Assembly: GCF_001261715.1 (NCBI RefSeq)
Contig: NZ_CVRU01000163.1
Coordinates: 64,924 to 128,923, forward strand
DNA: 64,000 nucleotides
Reading direction: 5' to 3'
Source of the DNA: Dysgonomonas sp. HGC4
Lineage (GTDB): Bacteria; Bacteroidota; Bacteroidia; Bacteroidales; Dysgonomonadaceae
Every line of letters begins with the position of its first letter. Position 1 is the stretch's first letter. The notes beneath the pieces were generated by a model. That model searched no databases. It was not told the DNA's origin and saw nothing but the letters and a program-made list of their open reading frames with translations. Both the position numbers and the translations under genes were made by a program. Positions 44,247 through 53,732 of the stretch are shown here, one piece after another.

Positions 44247-46706
44247 ATGAAACTCAGACCTCAGAATATAATTTTCATAATAGGCACTTTATTAATATTG
44301 GGCTATTCTTGTAGCTCTACCAAATATGTCCCCGACAACGAATATTTACTCGATGTAGCCACTGTAAAAGTGGATGCAAAAGATGTTTCGTTTTTTGATT
44401 TAGAGCCCTATGTGAAACAAAAAGCCAATTTCAAAACATTTGAAGTATTTAAGTTCCCTTTATTTATGTATAATCTATCAGGGCGAGACTCTACCAAGTG
44501 GTACAATAGAGCTTTAAAGAATGGAGGAGAACCTCCCGTTTTGTATGATAGTACACAAGTAGAGCCAACAATAGTAAACCTTGAGAGAATAATGAATAAC
44601 AAAGGATATCTACAAGCAGAAGTAGCTCCTAAGGTTATACAAAAAGACAAAAAAGCAAAAGTAATATATGAAGTAAAATCCGGAGAACCTTCTAGTATCG
44701 AAAGCTATACTATAAATATAAGTGACACAGTATTTTCTCCCGAAGTCATAGATAAATCATTTCTGTCTAACAGACGAAGAAGAGCACAATCAACCTTAGA
44801 CTCTACCCAAATAAGCTTAAACAAATACTTAAGCAGAGGAAACCTCCTAAAAGAAGGAGATCGATTCGACTTAGATCTACTAGATGAAGAACGTAACCGT
44901 ATCACCTCTATTTTGAAAAGAAATGGCTACATGGCTTTCAATAAAGAATATATAGGCTTTGTGGCTGATACTTTAGAGAAAAAAAACAAAGTAGATTTAG
45001 AACTTATCATTTATCCCTTTACTCAACGTATCGGCAATAACGAATCAATAGAAGTACCTCATCGCCAATACTATGTAGGTAAAATAGATATATATGTTGA
45101 TTATGACCCTATTGCAGATGGTGACATAAGCAATTATAACGCCACAGATACTGTAACCAGAGGAAAATACAAGATATATTATGGCACACGAGGTAAATAT
45201 ATAAAGCCTTTTGTAATTTTAGATAATTGCTATATCCAACCTCAGGCATTATATAATGAGAATCAGGTTTCAATGACTTACAATTCATTGTCGCAACTAC
45301 ATATTCTTAAAAATGTAAATATCAAATACGAAGAATATTTAGAGAATGATTCAACCAAACTCAGATGTATTATAACCGCAGTGCCTGATAAAAGACAAGG
45401 TATATCTGCGGAAGTAGAAGGAACAAATTCAGCCGGTTTTTTTGGTGTTGGTGCTAGCTTAGGCTATGTACATCGAAACGCCTTTAAAGGCTCAGAGGTA
45501 TTCAATGCTAAAATATTAGGTTCGTACGAGGCGGTTACACCTAACTTCTCGAGCTTCAAAGACAATTATTTTGAAATAGGTGGAGAAACATCACTAACAT
45601 TCCCTCGGTTTCTATTTCCATTCTTAGATCACGATCTAAGGCGTAGGTTAAGAGCGTCAACACAAGTAGTCTCAAGCTATACATACCAACGCCGTCCAAA
45701 CTACTTTACAAGAACGGTTTTTTCTACCGGAGTAAAGTATATATGGGAAAACAGAAATAATAACACTGTACGTCACACTCTTGATCTTGTAGAGATAAGT
45801 TATGCTCATATACCTCACCTAGATCCTAGATTCGAAAATACGTTATCGCCCAATGCCAAGCTATATAGTTTTACCGATCAGTTTATACTAGCCACAGGAT
45901 ACACCTACTATAAAACGAATAGTATAATTCCGGGAATCATCGCTTCAAACCGAAGAAATACCAATAGATCTACATACTCATTAAGAGCATCTATCGAGAC
46001 AGCAGGTAATGCACTTGCATTAGCAGCTGCATTAGCTAACGTAAAGAAAGATCCTGAGACCGGATCGAGAAAAGTATTTGACACGTTCTTTGCTCAATAT
46101 ATACGTGGTAATTTTGATTATAGCAAATCGATACGTATTGATGAGAAAAATGCTTTTGCTTGGCGATTAGGTGGCGGTATAGCCTATGCGTATGGTAATA
46201 ACACACAAGTGCCTTTCGAGAAACGTTTCTTCTCTGGAGGAGCTAATAGTGTAAGAGGATGGGCTGCCCGTGAATTAGGTCCCGGAGCATTTTATCGTGC
46301 TGATGCCAATTTCAATGATCAATCAGGAGACATCAGATTTGATGCAAACATTGAATACCGAAGCAAAGTATTCTGGAAACTCGAATTAGCTACATTTCTG
46401 GATGCCGGAAATATATGGACTGTAAGAGGGAGCGATCGTCAAGAAAAAGGAGAATTTAAAGTAAATAGCTTCTACAAACAGATTGCATATGCTTGGGGAA
46501 TGGGGGTAAGACTCGATCTCGAATTTGTAATCATTCGTCTCGATTGTGGATGGAAACTATATAATCCGGCTGATATTCCTAATTATAGAATGGATGATAG
46601 TGGATATCAAGTAGTAGATGGTTATCAATCGAAATGGTCTATCTTAAAACCTCTTAAATTCAGGGAAAATACAGCTTGGCATATTGCTGTAGGATATCCA
46701 TTCTAA
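44247..46706 (+). CDS. tamL: Translocation and assembly module lipoprotein (TamL, Omp85 superfamily)
   Basis: This 819-residue outer-membrane protein begins with a lipoprotein-like signal (ILGYSCSSTKYVP), followed by POTRA-type domains (about 30-400) and a C-terminal Omp85 beta-barrel. The barrel contains the typical lid-loop motif FFSGGANSVRGWAARELGPG, matching the VRGY/F motif of BamA/TamA proteins, and ends in an aromatic strand (WHIAVGYPF). In Bacteroidota the lipidated TamA relative is called TamL and works with TamB in envelope assembly. No tamB gene follows here; the next gene is convergent trmD. Confidence 0.88.
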   Translation: MKLRPQNIIFIIGTLLILGYSCSSTKYVPDNEYLLDVATVKVDAKDVSFFDLEPYVKQKANFKTFEVFKFPLFMYNLSGRDSTKWYNRALKNGGEPPVLYDSTQVEPTIVNLERIMNNKGYLQAEVAPKVIQKDKKAKVIYEVKSGEPSSIESYTINISDTVFSPEVIDKSFLSNRRRRAQSTLDSTQISLNKYLSRGNLLKEGDRFDLDLLDEERNRITSILKRNGYMAFNKEYIGFVADTLEKKNKVDLELIIYPFTQRIGNNESIEVPHRQYYVGKIDIYVDYDPIADGDISNYNATDTVTRGKYKIYYGTRGKYIKPFVILDNCYIQPQALYNENQVSMTYNSLSQLHILKNVNIKYEEYLENDSTKLRCIITAVPDKRQGISAEVEGTNSAGFFGVGASLGYVHRNAFKGSEVFNAKILGSYEAVTPNFSSFKDNYFEIGGETSLTFPRFLFPFLDHDLRRRLRASTQVVSSYTYQRRPNYFTRTVFSTGVKYIWENRNNNTVRHTLDLVEISYAHIPHLDPRFENTLSPNAKLYSFTDQFILATGYTYYKTNSIIPGIIASNRRNTNRSTYSLRASIETAGNALALAAALANVKKDPETGSRKVFDTFFAQYIRGNFDYSKSIRIDEKNAFAWRLGGGIAYAYGNNTQVPFEKRFFSGGANSVRGWAARELGPGAFYRADANFNDQSGDIRFDANIEYRSKVFWKLELATFLDAGNIWTVRGSDRQEKGEFKVNSFYKQIAYAWGMGVRLDLEFVIIRLDCGWKLYNPADIPNYRMDDSGYQVVDGYQSKWSILKPLKFRENTAWHIAVGYPF

Positions 46707-46738
46707 TGTATCAGACTTCTCTTGTGAATAAAATAATA

Positions 46739-46787
46739 ATATAGGTTATTTGTTACAACTAAAACCAGTGTAATAAATAACCTATAT
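46739..46787. terminator. Bidirectional terminator between tamL and trmD
   Basis: A perfect 13-bp stem (46739-46751 with 46775-46787) encloses a smaller nested stem, TTACA (46753-46757) with TGTAA (46769-46773). Convergent gene ends flank it on both sides. Confidence 0.8.
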
Positions 46788-46798
46788 CATTTAATTAC

Positions 46799-47479
46799 CT
46801 ATTTATCTTCTAACAAATCAGGCCTAAGCTGTTTAGTTCTGGCTATGGCTTGCTTCAACTTCCACTCGTCTATTTTAGCTTCATGACCAGATAGTAATAT
46901 ATCGGGAACTTTCCAACCTTTATATTCTGCAGGGCGTGTGTAAACGGGTGGAGCGAGTAGATTATCTTGAAATGAATCGGATAAAGCCGATTGCTCATCG
47001 CCGATAGCCCCCGGAATTAACCGAACTATTGCATCCGTTATGATAGCTGCAGCAAGTTCGCCTCCGGTAAGGACATAGTCTCCTATTGAGATTTCTTTAG
47101 TTATGAGGTGTTCTCTGATTCTATAATCTATACCTTTATAATGACCACAAAGGATAATTATATTTTCGAAAGACGACATTCTGTTTGCCATCTTCTGATC
47201 GAAGCGCTCACCATCGGGCGATGTAAAGATTACTTCATCATACGATCTTTGGCTTTTTAAAAGAGATATAATATTATCAATAGGTTCAATTTGCATCACC
47301 ATTCCGGCTTCTCCACCAAAAGGGTAATCATCAACCCGATGATGTTTATCTGACGAATAATCACGAAGGTTATGAATTTGTATTTCGACAAGTTCTTTAT
47401 CTTGTGCTCTTTTTAGAATGGAACAATTCATTGCTCCTTCGAGCATTTGTGGAAGTACGGTTATAATGTCTACTCTCAT
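46799..47479 (-). CDS. trmD: tRNA (guanine-N1-)-methyltransferase
   Basis: This 226-residue SPOUT enzyme methylates G37 of tRNAs. Signature segments are [15 protein letters not shown] (N-terminus), [18 protein letters not shown], the knot residues [16 protein letters not shown] and [17 protein letters not shown], and [30 protein letters not shown]. Length is normal for the family. Here it stands alone, not in the rpsP-rimM-trmD-rplS operon of other bacteria. Confidence 0.97.
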   Translation of the reverse strand: MRVDIITVLPQMLEGAMNCSILKRAQDKELVEIQIHNLRDYSSDKHHRVDDYPFGGEAGMVMQIEPIDNIISLLKSQRSYDEVIFTSPDGERFDQKMANRMSSFENIIILCGHYKGIDYRIREHLITKEISIGDYVLTGGELAAAIITDAIVRLIPGAIGDEQSALSDSFQDNLLAPPVYTRPAEYKGWKVPDILLSGHEAKIDEWKLKQAIARTKQLRPDLLEDK

Positions 47480-47587
47480 TCTTGTATCTGTAATGTTAGA
47501 GGGATTGAGCCCAATCTCTTTTCAGAAGACAAAAATAATCAAAAATAAACGATTATACGCTATATGTAATTGGAGTGTACTCGTGTA

Positions 47588-47602
47588 AAGGGCTTCGACC
47601 CT
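47588..47602 (+). repeat. Palindrome family copy E
   Basis: AAGGGCTTCGACCCT fits the shared pattern AAGGKCTKMGACCYT. It lies in the spacer between the trmD start and the end of the mannosyltransferase-like gene. Confidence 0.5.
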
Positions 47603-47652
47603 CAGTATTGGTTCGTTGTAAGTTAGTGTGCATATATTTTATTGAATATCAA

Positions 47653-48393
47653 TTACTGGGATTGACCCTTAATTTTACCCATCATTTTATTGAGACGAAG
47701 TCTTATTACACCATAAAAAGCTTCTCCGAAAATGCCTGCATTCATTTTCGATTCGCCTAAAACACGATTGACAAAAATAATAGATACTTCTTTCAACTTA
47801 AAGCCTAAAGTATAAGCAGTGTATTTCATTTCAATCTGGAAAGCATATCCTTTAAATCGAATTTTATCTAAGTCTATAAACTCTAATACATTTCTCTTAT
47901 AGCAAACAAAACCTGCTGTTGCATCATGTATATCCATTCCAGTCACCAGTTTTACATACTTCGATGCATAAAACGACATGATAACCCTTCCCATAGGCCA
48001 ATTTACGACATTAACGCCTGTAGAATATCGTGAACCGATTGCCATCTCTGCACCATCTATCACACACGCATTATAGAGATGTATCAAATCATTCGGGTCG
48101 TGCGAAAAATCAGCATCCATTTCAAAAACGTACTGATAATCGCGAGCCAAAGCCCATTTAAAACCTGCAATATAGGCAGTACCCAACCCTTGCTTACCCT
48201 TTCGTTCGAGTAAGAATAACAAATCAGAATACTTTTCCTGCAATCGCTTAACAATAGCAGCCGTACCATCGGGAGAACCGTCATCGACTACCAGAATATG
48301 AAAAGATTTCGAAAGAGAAAACACCGTTTCGATCATTTTTTCGATATTCTCTTTTTCGTTATACGTTGGGATAATAACAATAGAATCCGACAT
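47653..48393 (-). CDS. Polyprenol monophosphomannose synthase-like GT2
   Basis: This 246-residue GT2 enzyme resembles dolichol-phosphate mannosyltransferase (DPM1). Its GT-A motifs are IIPTYNEKENIEKMIE, VVDDGSPDGTA, the DAD metal-binding residues in FEMDADFSHDP, SRYSTGVNV and the acceptor-side LGESKMNAGIFGEAF. No clear C-terminal membrane spans are visible, as in single-domain DPM1. It would transfer mannose or a similar sugar to polyprenyl phosphate on the inner membrane. I use ATG 48393; GTG precedes it by one codon. It is divergent from mfd. Confidence 0.88.
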   Translation of the reverse strand: MSDSIVIIPTYNEKENIEKMIETVFSLSKSFHILVVDDGSPDGTAAIVKRLQEKYSDLLFLLERKGKQGLGTAYIAGFKWALARDYQYVFEMDADFSHDPNDLIHLYNACVIDGAEMAIGSRYSTGVNVVNWPMGRVIMSFYASKYVKLVTGMDIHDATAGFVCYKRNVLEFIDLDKIRFKGYAFQIEMKYTAYTLGFKLKEVSIIFVNRVLGESKMNAGIFGEAFYGVIRLRLNKMMGKIKGQSQ

Positions 48394-48532
48394 CACATTA
48401 TATTTTTACCCAAAATTAGCTATTCCATAATTCAGTTTATGCATAGATTCTCCGATTTTTAAACATTTTTCATCAAAAAGTTGTGATTTCTCTTTTATTC
48501 ACATCTATATTGCTGCTATCTTCAATTATTAT

Positions 48533-48540
48533 TACCTTTG
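48533..48540 (+). promoter_or_regulatory. -7 box of the mfd promoter
   Basis: TACCTTTG matches TAnnTTTG, 21 bp before the proposed TTG start of mfd. TTGC at 48510-48513 could be a weak -33 box. The short distance supports the chosen mfd start. Confidence 0.5.
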
Positions 48541-48561
48541 TAGGCATAAAACAACTCTATT

Positions 48562-51500
48562 TTGGAATCGATTTCTCCTCTCCATCTTTTCGATGGACAT
48601 AAAAGCATAAAAGCGATATCAAGCACTCTAAATAAAGACAAAAACTTACACATAAAAGGCTTACTTGGCTCTTCATGGTCAGTTTTTGTATCAGCTTTAT
48701 TCAATCAAAAAAAGGGGCAATATCTATACATATTAGACGATCTTGAAACGGCCGGATATTTTTATCACGACCTCAATCAGCTATTAGGATCAAAAGATGT
48801 ACTTTTTTTCCCTTCTGCATACAAAAGAGCAATTAAGTATGGACAATCTGATCCAGCAAATGCCATACTCAGAACCGAAGTTTTGAGCCGATTGCAAGGA
48901 GAAAATACGCCACTTATTATAGTTACGTATCCCGAAGCTATAGCTGAGAAGGTAGTATCGAAAGATACGCTTAAAGAAAATACTTTGCGAATTGCAGTAG
49001 GTGAGAAAATCGATTCGGCATTCGTTTCAGAAGTTCTCGATTCCTATGGTTTCGAATACACTGAATATGTATATGAACCCGGCCAGTATGCAATTAGAGG
49101 AAGTATTCTCGACGTTTTTTCGTACTCCAGCGAATACCCTTTTCGCATTGATTTCTTTGGAGACGAAGTAGAGACCATACGACGTTTTGATATCGAAAGT
49201 CAATTATCAAAAGAACAACTGACATCTATACAAGTTATACCCGAAATGTCTAAAGCCAGCCAGCTTCAAGACTCGTTATTGAGCCTTCTACCTGCTGAGA
49301 CGGTGATCGGATTTAAAGATTATTCTTGGATACAAGGACGCCTAAATTCGATATATGAAGACAGTGCTATATTAGACAACCCCGAATACGAAGCCGATGT
49401 CCAATCGAAAGTAATATCCGAGCCACTCTTTACAAGCGAACTTGTGAAGTTTAAGCAAATGCAATTCGGCAATACTTGCTCTGGAGTTCCCGATGCTTCT
49501 TTTGAATACAATACTGCATTACAACCTATTTACCATAAAAATTTCGATTTAGTCAGCAAAAGTTTGCACGAATTTATAGCACAAGGATATACAATCTATA
49601 TTCTGAGCGATAGCATGAAGCAAATAGAGCGTCTGAAAACAATTTTTGAAGACCGAGGCGATAAGATACCATTGGTACCTATAAACAAAACCTTACATGA
49701 AGGTTTTTACGACCAGACTCTAAAGATATGTTGTTTTACCGATCATCAGATATTCGATCGTTTCCATAAATACAACCTAAAATCAGACAATGCTCGTACC
49801 GGTAAGATTGCATTAAGCCTAAAGGAATTAAAGCAATTGCAGGTTGGCGATTTTGTTGTTCATAACGATCATGGAGTCGGTAAATTCGGAGGACTTGTAA
49901 GACTCATTGTAAACGAGAAGCTACAAGAACACATCAAAATATCGTATCTGAATAATGATGCCATATTTGTTCCTATCCATTCTTTATACAAGATCTCTAA
50001 ATATCGAGGAAAAGATGGAGAACCTCCACGCCTAAACAAATTAGGCTCGGGAGCATGGCAAAAGATGAAGGAGAACACGAAAAAACGTCTTAAAGACATT
50101 GCTCGTGATCTAATTGTCCTTTATTCGAAACGTAACGAAGAAGAGGGCTTCAAGTTTTCTCCTGATACCTTTATGCAAACCGAGTTGGAAGCTTCGTTTG
50201 TATACGAAGATACTCCCGACCAGATAACTGCTACGGCTGATGTAAAAAAAGACATGGAAAACCATCGTCCTATGGACAGACTTATCTGTGGGGACGTCGG
50301 TTTCGGGAAAACAGAGGTTGCTATCAGAGCAGCTTTTAAAGCTGTTGCTGATAACAAGCAAGTAGCAGTTCTTGTGCCTACTACAGTATTAGCTACTCAA
50401 CATTTCCATACTTTCAGAGATCGTTTAAAAGATTTTCCTTGTAAGGTAGATTACATAAGCAGGGCACGTAAACCGGCAGTAGTAAAAGAATTGCTCGATA
50501 AACTAAAAAAAGGCGAAATAGACATACTTATCGGTACACACCGTATTGTCAATAAAGATATTCAATTCAAAGATTTAGGATTGCTAATCATAGATGAAGA
50601 GCAAAAATTTGGAGTATCTGTTAAAGAGAAACTAAAACAGATGAAGTCTAATGTTGATACATTGACTATGACTGCAACACCTATCCCTAGAACGCTTCAA
50701 TTCTCATTGATGGGTGCTCGCGACCTTTCCACTATAACAACTCCCCCACCCAACCGATACCCTACTCAAACGGAAGTACATACTTTCGATGCTCAAATCA
50801 TAGCAGAAGCTATCAACTTTGAAATGAGTAGAAATGGACAGGTGTTTTTCTTGAATAATAGAATCAACAATCTTCCCGAAATAGAAGCAACTATCCGCAA
50901 AGGCGTTCCCGATGCACGTATTGCAGTTGCACACGGGCAAATGCCTCCTGCTAAACTAGAAGAAATAATCACTGACTTTGTAGATTATGAGTTTGATGTA
51001 CTGATTGCAACATCTATCATAGAATCGGGTATAGATATACCTAATGCCAATACGATAATAATAAATAATGCTCAACGATTTGGTCTGAGCGATTTACACC
51101 AATTGCGTGGACGTGTTGGTCGAGGTAATCGCAAAGCTTTTTGTTACCTGCTCGCTCCTCCATTGGATAGCTTAACTATTGAGGCTAAGCGAAGATTACA
51201 AGCAATAGAGAACTTTGCTGAATTGGGTAGTGGAATACATATCGCTATGCAAGATTTGGACATAAGAGGTGCAGGAAATCTTTTAGGTGCAGAGCAAAGT
51301 GGTTTTATTGCCGACTTAGGTTACGAAGCATATCAAAAAATATTGACCGAAGCCGTTACCGAATTGAAAAATAACGAGTTTGCAGAACTATATCACGAAA
51401 GTAAAGACGGAGAGAAAAACAAAGGCGATAACTTTGTGGATGATGTGGTTATTGATAGTGATCTAGAGCTTCTGTTCCCTCCTATTTATATCCCCAACGA

Positions 51501-51894
51501 TTCGGAGCGTATATCTATTTATAGTACTCTAAATAATCTAGAGAAAGAGGAAGAGATAACCGAATTTGTGAAAATGTTGAAAGACCGTTTTGGTGAAATA
51601 CCTCAAGAAGGTCAGGATTTAATAGGCGTAATTAGAATCCGTAGAATAGCCAAATATCTAAGTATAGAGAAAGTAATTTTGAAAAAGGGACAGATGTTAT
51701 TATATCTGGTTTCGAACCCTGACTCCCTATATTATCAATCTCAAGCTTTCGATAAGTTACTGAGCTATGTACAAGGTCATCATCGAGACTGTCAATTAAG
51801 AGAGAATCACGGAAAACGATCTATTATTATCAAGCATATCGACAATGTAGAGAAAGCATACAATGTTTTGAATAATATTTATTTACAAGAATAA
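48562..51894 (+). CDS. mfd: Transcription-repair coupling factor
   Basis: This 1110-residue SF2 translocase removes RNA polymerase stalled at lesions and recruits UvrA. Domains are the UvrB-like N-terminal module (about 1-320, with IRGSILDVF), the RNA polymerase-interacting CarD-like domain near 425-500 (VGDFVVHNDHGVGKFGGL), the helicase core with Walker A GDVGFGKTE (about 576-584) and DEEQ (about 678), TATPIPRT, motif VI QLRGRVGRG, and the TRCF C-terminal domain. The start appears to be TTG 48562: an in-frame TAA lies 15 bp upstream and no ATG occurs before conserved sequence. It ends directly in a strong terminator. Confidence 0.96.
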   Translation: MESISPLHLFDGHKSIKAISSTLNKDKNLHIKGLLGSSWSVFVSALFNQKKGQYLYILDDLETAGYFYHDLNQLLGSKDVLFFPSAYKRAIKYGQSDPANAILRTEVLSRLQGENTPLIIVTYPEAIAEKVVSKDTLKENTLRIAVGEKIDSAFVSEVLDSYGFEYTEYVYEPGQYAIRGSILDVFSYSSEYPFRIDFFGDEVETIRRFDIESQLSKEQLTSIQVIPEMSKASQLQDSLLSLLPAETVIGFKDYSWIQGRLNSIYEDSAILDNPEYEADVQSKVISEPLFTSELVKFKQMQFGNTCSGVPDASFEYNTALQPIYHKNFDLVSKSLHEFIAQGYTIYILSDSMKQIERLKTIFEDRGDKIPLVPINKTLHEGFYDQTLKICCFTDHQIFDRFHKYNLKSDNARTGKIALSLKELKQLQVGDFVVHNDHGVGKFGGLVRLIVNEKLQEHIKISYLNNDAIFVPIHSLYKISKYRGKDGEPPRLNKLGSGAWQKMKENTKKRLKDIARDLIVLYSKRNEEEGFKFSPDTFMQTELEASFVYEDTPDQITATADVKKDMENHRPMDRLICGDVGFGKTEVAIRAAFKAVADNKQVAVLVPTTVLATQHFHTFRDRLKDFPCKVDYISRARKPAVVKELLDKLKKGEIDILIGTHRIVNKDIQFKDLGLLIIDEEQKFGVSVKEKLKQMKSNVDTLTMTATPIPRTLQFSLMGARDLSTITTPPPNRYPTQTEVHTFDAQIIAEAINFEMSRNGQVFFLNNRINNLPEIEATIRKGVPDARIAVAHGQMPPAKLEEIITDFVDYEFDVLIATSIIESGIDIPNANTIIINNAQRFGLSDLHQLRGRVGRGNRKAFCYLLAPPLDSLTIEAKRRLQAIENFAELGSGIHIAMQDLDIRGAGNLLGAEQSGFIADLGYEAYQKILTEAVTELKNNEFAELYHESKDGEKNKGDNFVDDVVIDSDLELLFPPIYIPNDSERISIYSTLNNLEKEEEITEFVKMLKDRFGEIPQEGQDLIGVIRIRRIAKYLSIEKVILKKGQMLLYLVSNPDSLYYQSQAFDKLLSYVQGHHRDCQLRENHGKRSIIIKHIDNVEKAYNVLNNIYLQE

Positions 51895-51931
51895 AAAGTG
51901 GGCAGATGTTTTGCTACATCTGCCCACTTTT
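51894..51931 (+). terminator. Strong terminator after mfd
   Basis: A perfect 16-bp stem (51894-51909 with 51916-51931) has a 6-nt loop. It begins at the last base of the mfd stop codon. The A-rich and T-rich arm ends also allow it to serve the convergent BlaR1 gene. Confidence 0.93.
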
Positions 51932-51964
51932 CTATATAGAAATCTACACATTTACAAAAGTCTA

Positions 51965-53254
51965 TTAACTCTCTGTTTTAGTATCCTTCTGTAACTTATA
52001 TAAAATAGGAAGCGTATAATACACTTCTACATCTTTCCCATTTTGTTTTCCGGGTGTCCATGTAGGCATTTCTCGAACAACTCTCATAGCTTCTTCATCG
52101 CATTGGGTGTCCAGACTCCTTAGCACTGTAACCTCCTTTACTTCTCCCTTTTTAGATACCACAAAGCGAAGCACTACCCTTCCTTCCACTTTGTCTTTTG
52201 CTGCTTGTTCTGGATATTTTAGATTCGCATTTATATACTCCAACAAAGCTCTAGGTCCTCCCGGATACTCAGGCATTACTTCAACTGCTGTATAAACCGT
52301 CTCCTTCTGTTGAAGCATATCATAACTTAGACTTGAAGCCGTTTCTGCAGCAAGGTATTCCTCTTCTGTATTTTCAATTTGTTTAGAGAATGTATTTTGA
52401 GCATTTCCTAAAAGCATTAGTGCTATAATCGGAAAAGCAAGTAAATACTTGCAGAACATAAGTCCTGAGGTTCTTTTTTTATTAATCATAGTAATACGTT
52501 TTTTTAATTGTGAAACATTGAAATTGTTAACAATCTGTATAGTAGCGCTAGGTTTTATGACTTGTAATAAGAGATACTGATATTTTTTAGCCTCCACACC
52601 TTTTTCCAAAACTCCTTTATCAGCAAGATATTCGAGGTTTATTTTAATTTCTCTTTTTAATAACCATGTAATAGGGTTCCACCAAAATAAAATACAAAAC
52701 AATTCACTCAATAGTATATCAAAAGAATGATATTGATCAACATGCTCCTCTTCGTGAGCCATCATTACTTCCAGATCTTCTTCTTTTAGACCATTATTCG
52801 ATACAAATATCCAATTGAAGAATGAGAAAGGAGCCATTGGTTTATCTAGTTTTATAATCTTATAGTTAAGACTATTACTAGATCTATTCTTCCATCGAAG
52901 CTTTAATATGCCTGACATTTGTATTAAAAATCGGGAAAGCATTATTACTATTCCACCTATAATTCCAAATATTAACAGTTCGGTTAATCCCAAACTAAAC
53001 ACACTTGCAGTATCAGAAGCATTAGTGGTAATCTCTACTTGAGGTAGTATTGCCTGATAAATAGCAATATCATTGACTGACGAAATATTCAATTTACAGA
53101 AAGGATATACTAAAGAAAACAATATGATGAATAGTAAATAAAATCGTTTCGTCTTATTAAAAGTATCATTCCTAAAGTACAATGCATATAATCCATATAA
53201 CAGAATCATAGCCAAAGATGCCTTGATTACATATGATATAATTAAACTTGCCAT
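51965..53254 (-). CDS. BlaR1/MecR1-type M56 peptidase with TonB-like C-terminal domain
   Basis: This 429-residue inner-membrane protein has several N-terminal hydrophobic spans, a cytoplasmic M56 zinc peptidase motif HEEEH (about 165) followed by NLEYLADKGVLE, a further span near 275-290, then a periplasmic TonB C-terminal domain (about 330-425, with MPEYPGGPRALLEYI, VEGRVVLRFVV and WTPGKQNGKDVEV). The peptidase is expected to cleave its repressor partner on signal; BlaI is encoded 16 bp upstream. The TonB-like tail replaces the penicillin-binding sensor of classical BlaR1, so the signal is probably not a beta-lactam. Confidence 0.92.
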   Translation of the reverse strand: MASLIISYVIKASLAMILLYGLYALYFRNDTFNKTKRFYLLFIILFSLVYPFCKLNISSVNDIAIYQAILPQVEITTNASDTASVFSLGLTELLIFGIIGGIVIMLSRFLIQMSGILKLRWKNRSSNSLNYKIIKLDKPMAPFSFFNWIFVSNNGLKEEDLEVMMAHEEEHVDQYHSFDILLSELFCILFWWNPITWLLKREIKINLEYLADKGVLEKGVEAKKYQYLLLQVIKPSATIQIVNNFNVSQLKKRITMINKKRTSGLMFCKYLLAFPIIALMLLGNAQNTFSKQIENTEEEYLAAETASSLSYDMLQQKETVYTAVEVMPEYPGGPRALLEYINANLKYPEQAAKDKVEGRVVLRFVVSKKGEVKEVTVLRSLDTQCDEEAMRVVREMPTWTPGKQNGKDVEVYYTLPILYKLQKDTKTES

Positions 53255-53269
53255 AGTGTAATAGTTTTA

Positions 53270-53638
53270 TTATTGATCTTTTTTACCCTCTTCTATCATC
53301 CGAATTATTTCTTCCAAATCCGAAGAAGATATTTTTTCCTCTTTAGCAAAGAAGGATACAAGCTCTTTGTATGAATTCTCAAAATAGCTTTTTACAACCC
53401 CTGACATAAATACTTTCTTATATTCGTCCTCTTCAACCCGAGGAGAATAAACATAAACGTTAGCATATTTCTTAGAGTTCAAATATCCTTTTTGCTCCAG
53501 ATTACGAACTATAGATGCCACAGTAGTATAAGGAGGCTTAGGTTCTTTCATTTCATTTACAATATCCTTGACAACGCACTCTTTTAATTGCCAGATATGT
53601 AACATTACAACTTCTTCCTGATGAGTTAACTTCTCCAT
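53270..53638 (-). CDS. BlaI/MecI/CopY-family repressor
   Basis: This 122-residue winged-helix repressor has the typical start LTHQEEVVMLHIWQL, the recognition region PPYTTVASIVRNLEQKGYLNSKK and the dimer tail ending EEIIRMIEEGKK. It lies 16 bp upstream of the M56 peptidase in one operon. The pair should form a regulated proteolysis switch controlling its own operon and unlinked targets. No beta-lactamase or PBP gene is near. Confidence 0.95.
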   Translation of the reverse strand: MEKLTHQEEVVMLHIWQLKECVVKDIVNEMKEPKPPYTTVASIVRNLEQKGYLNSKKYANVYVYSPRVEEDEYKKVFMSGVVKSYFENSYKELVSFFAKEEKISSSDLEEIIRMIEEGKKDQ

Positions 53639-53732
53639 ACTATTATTTCATTTAAGTAAATCTACTATTTTTTCGTAAATATACGTATATCTTTTATATG
53701 AACAAGGAAAATGAATAAAAAAGCAAGAATTC

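Noticed and set aside
51965-53638. Beta-lactam resistance operon
   Set aside because: BlaI and an M56 BlaR1-type protein are present, but there is no beta-lactamase or PBP gene and the sensor domain is TonB-like.
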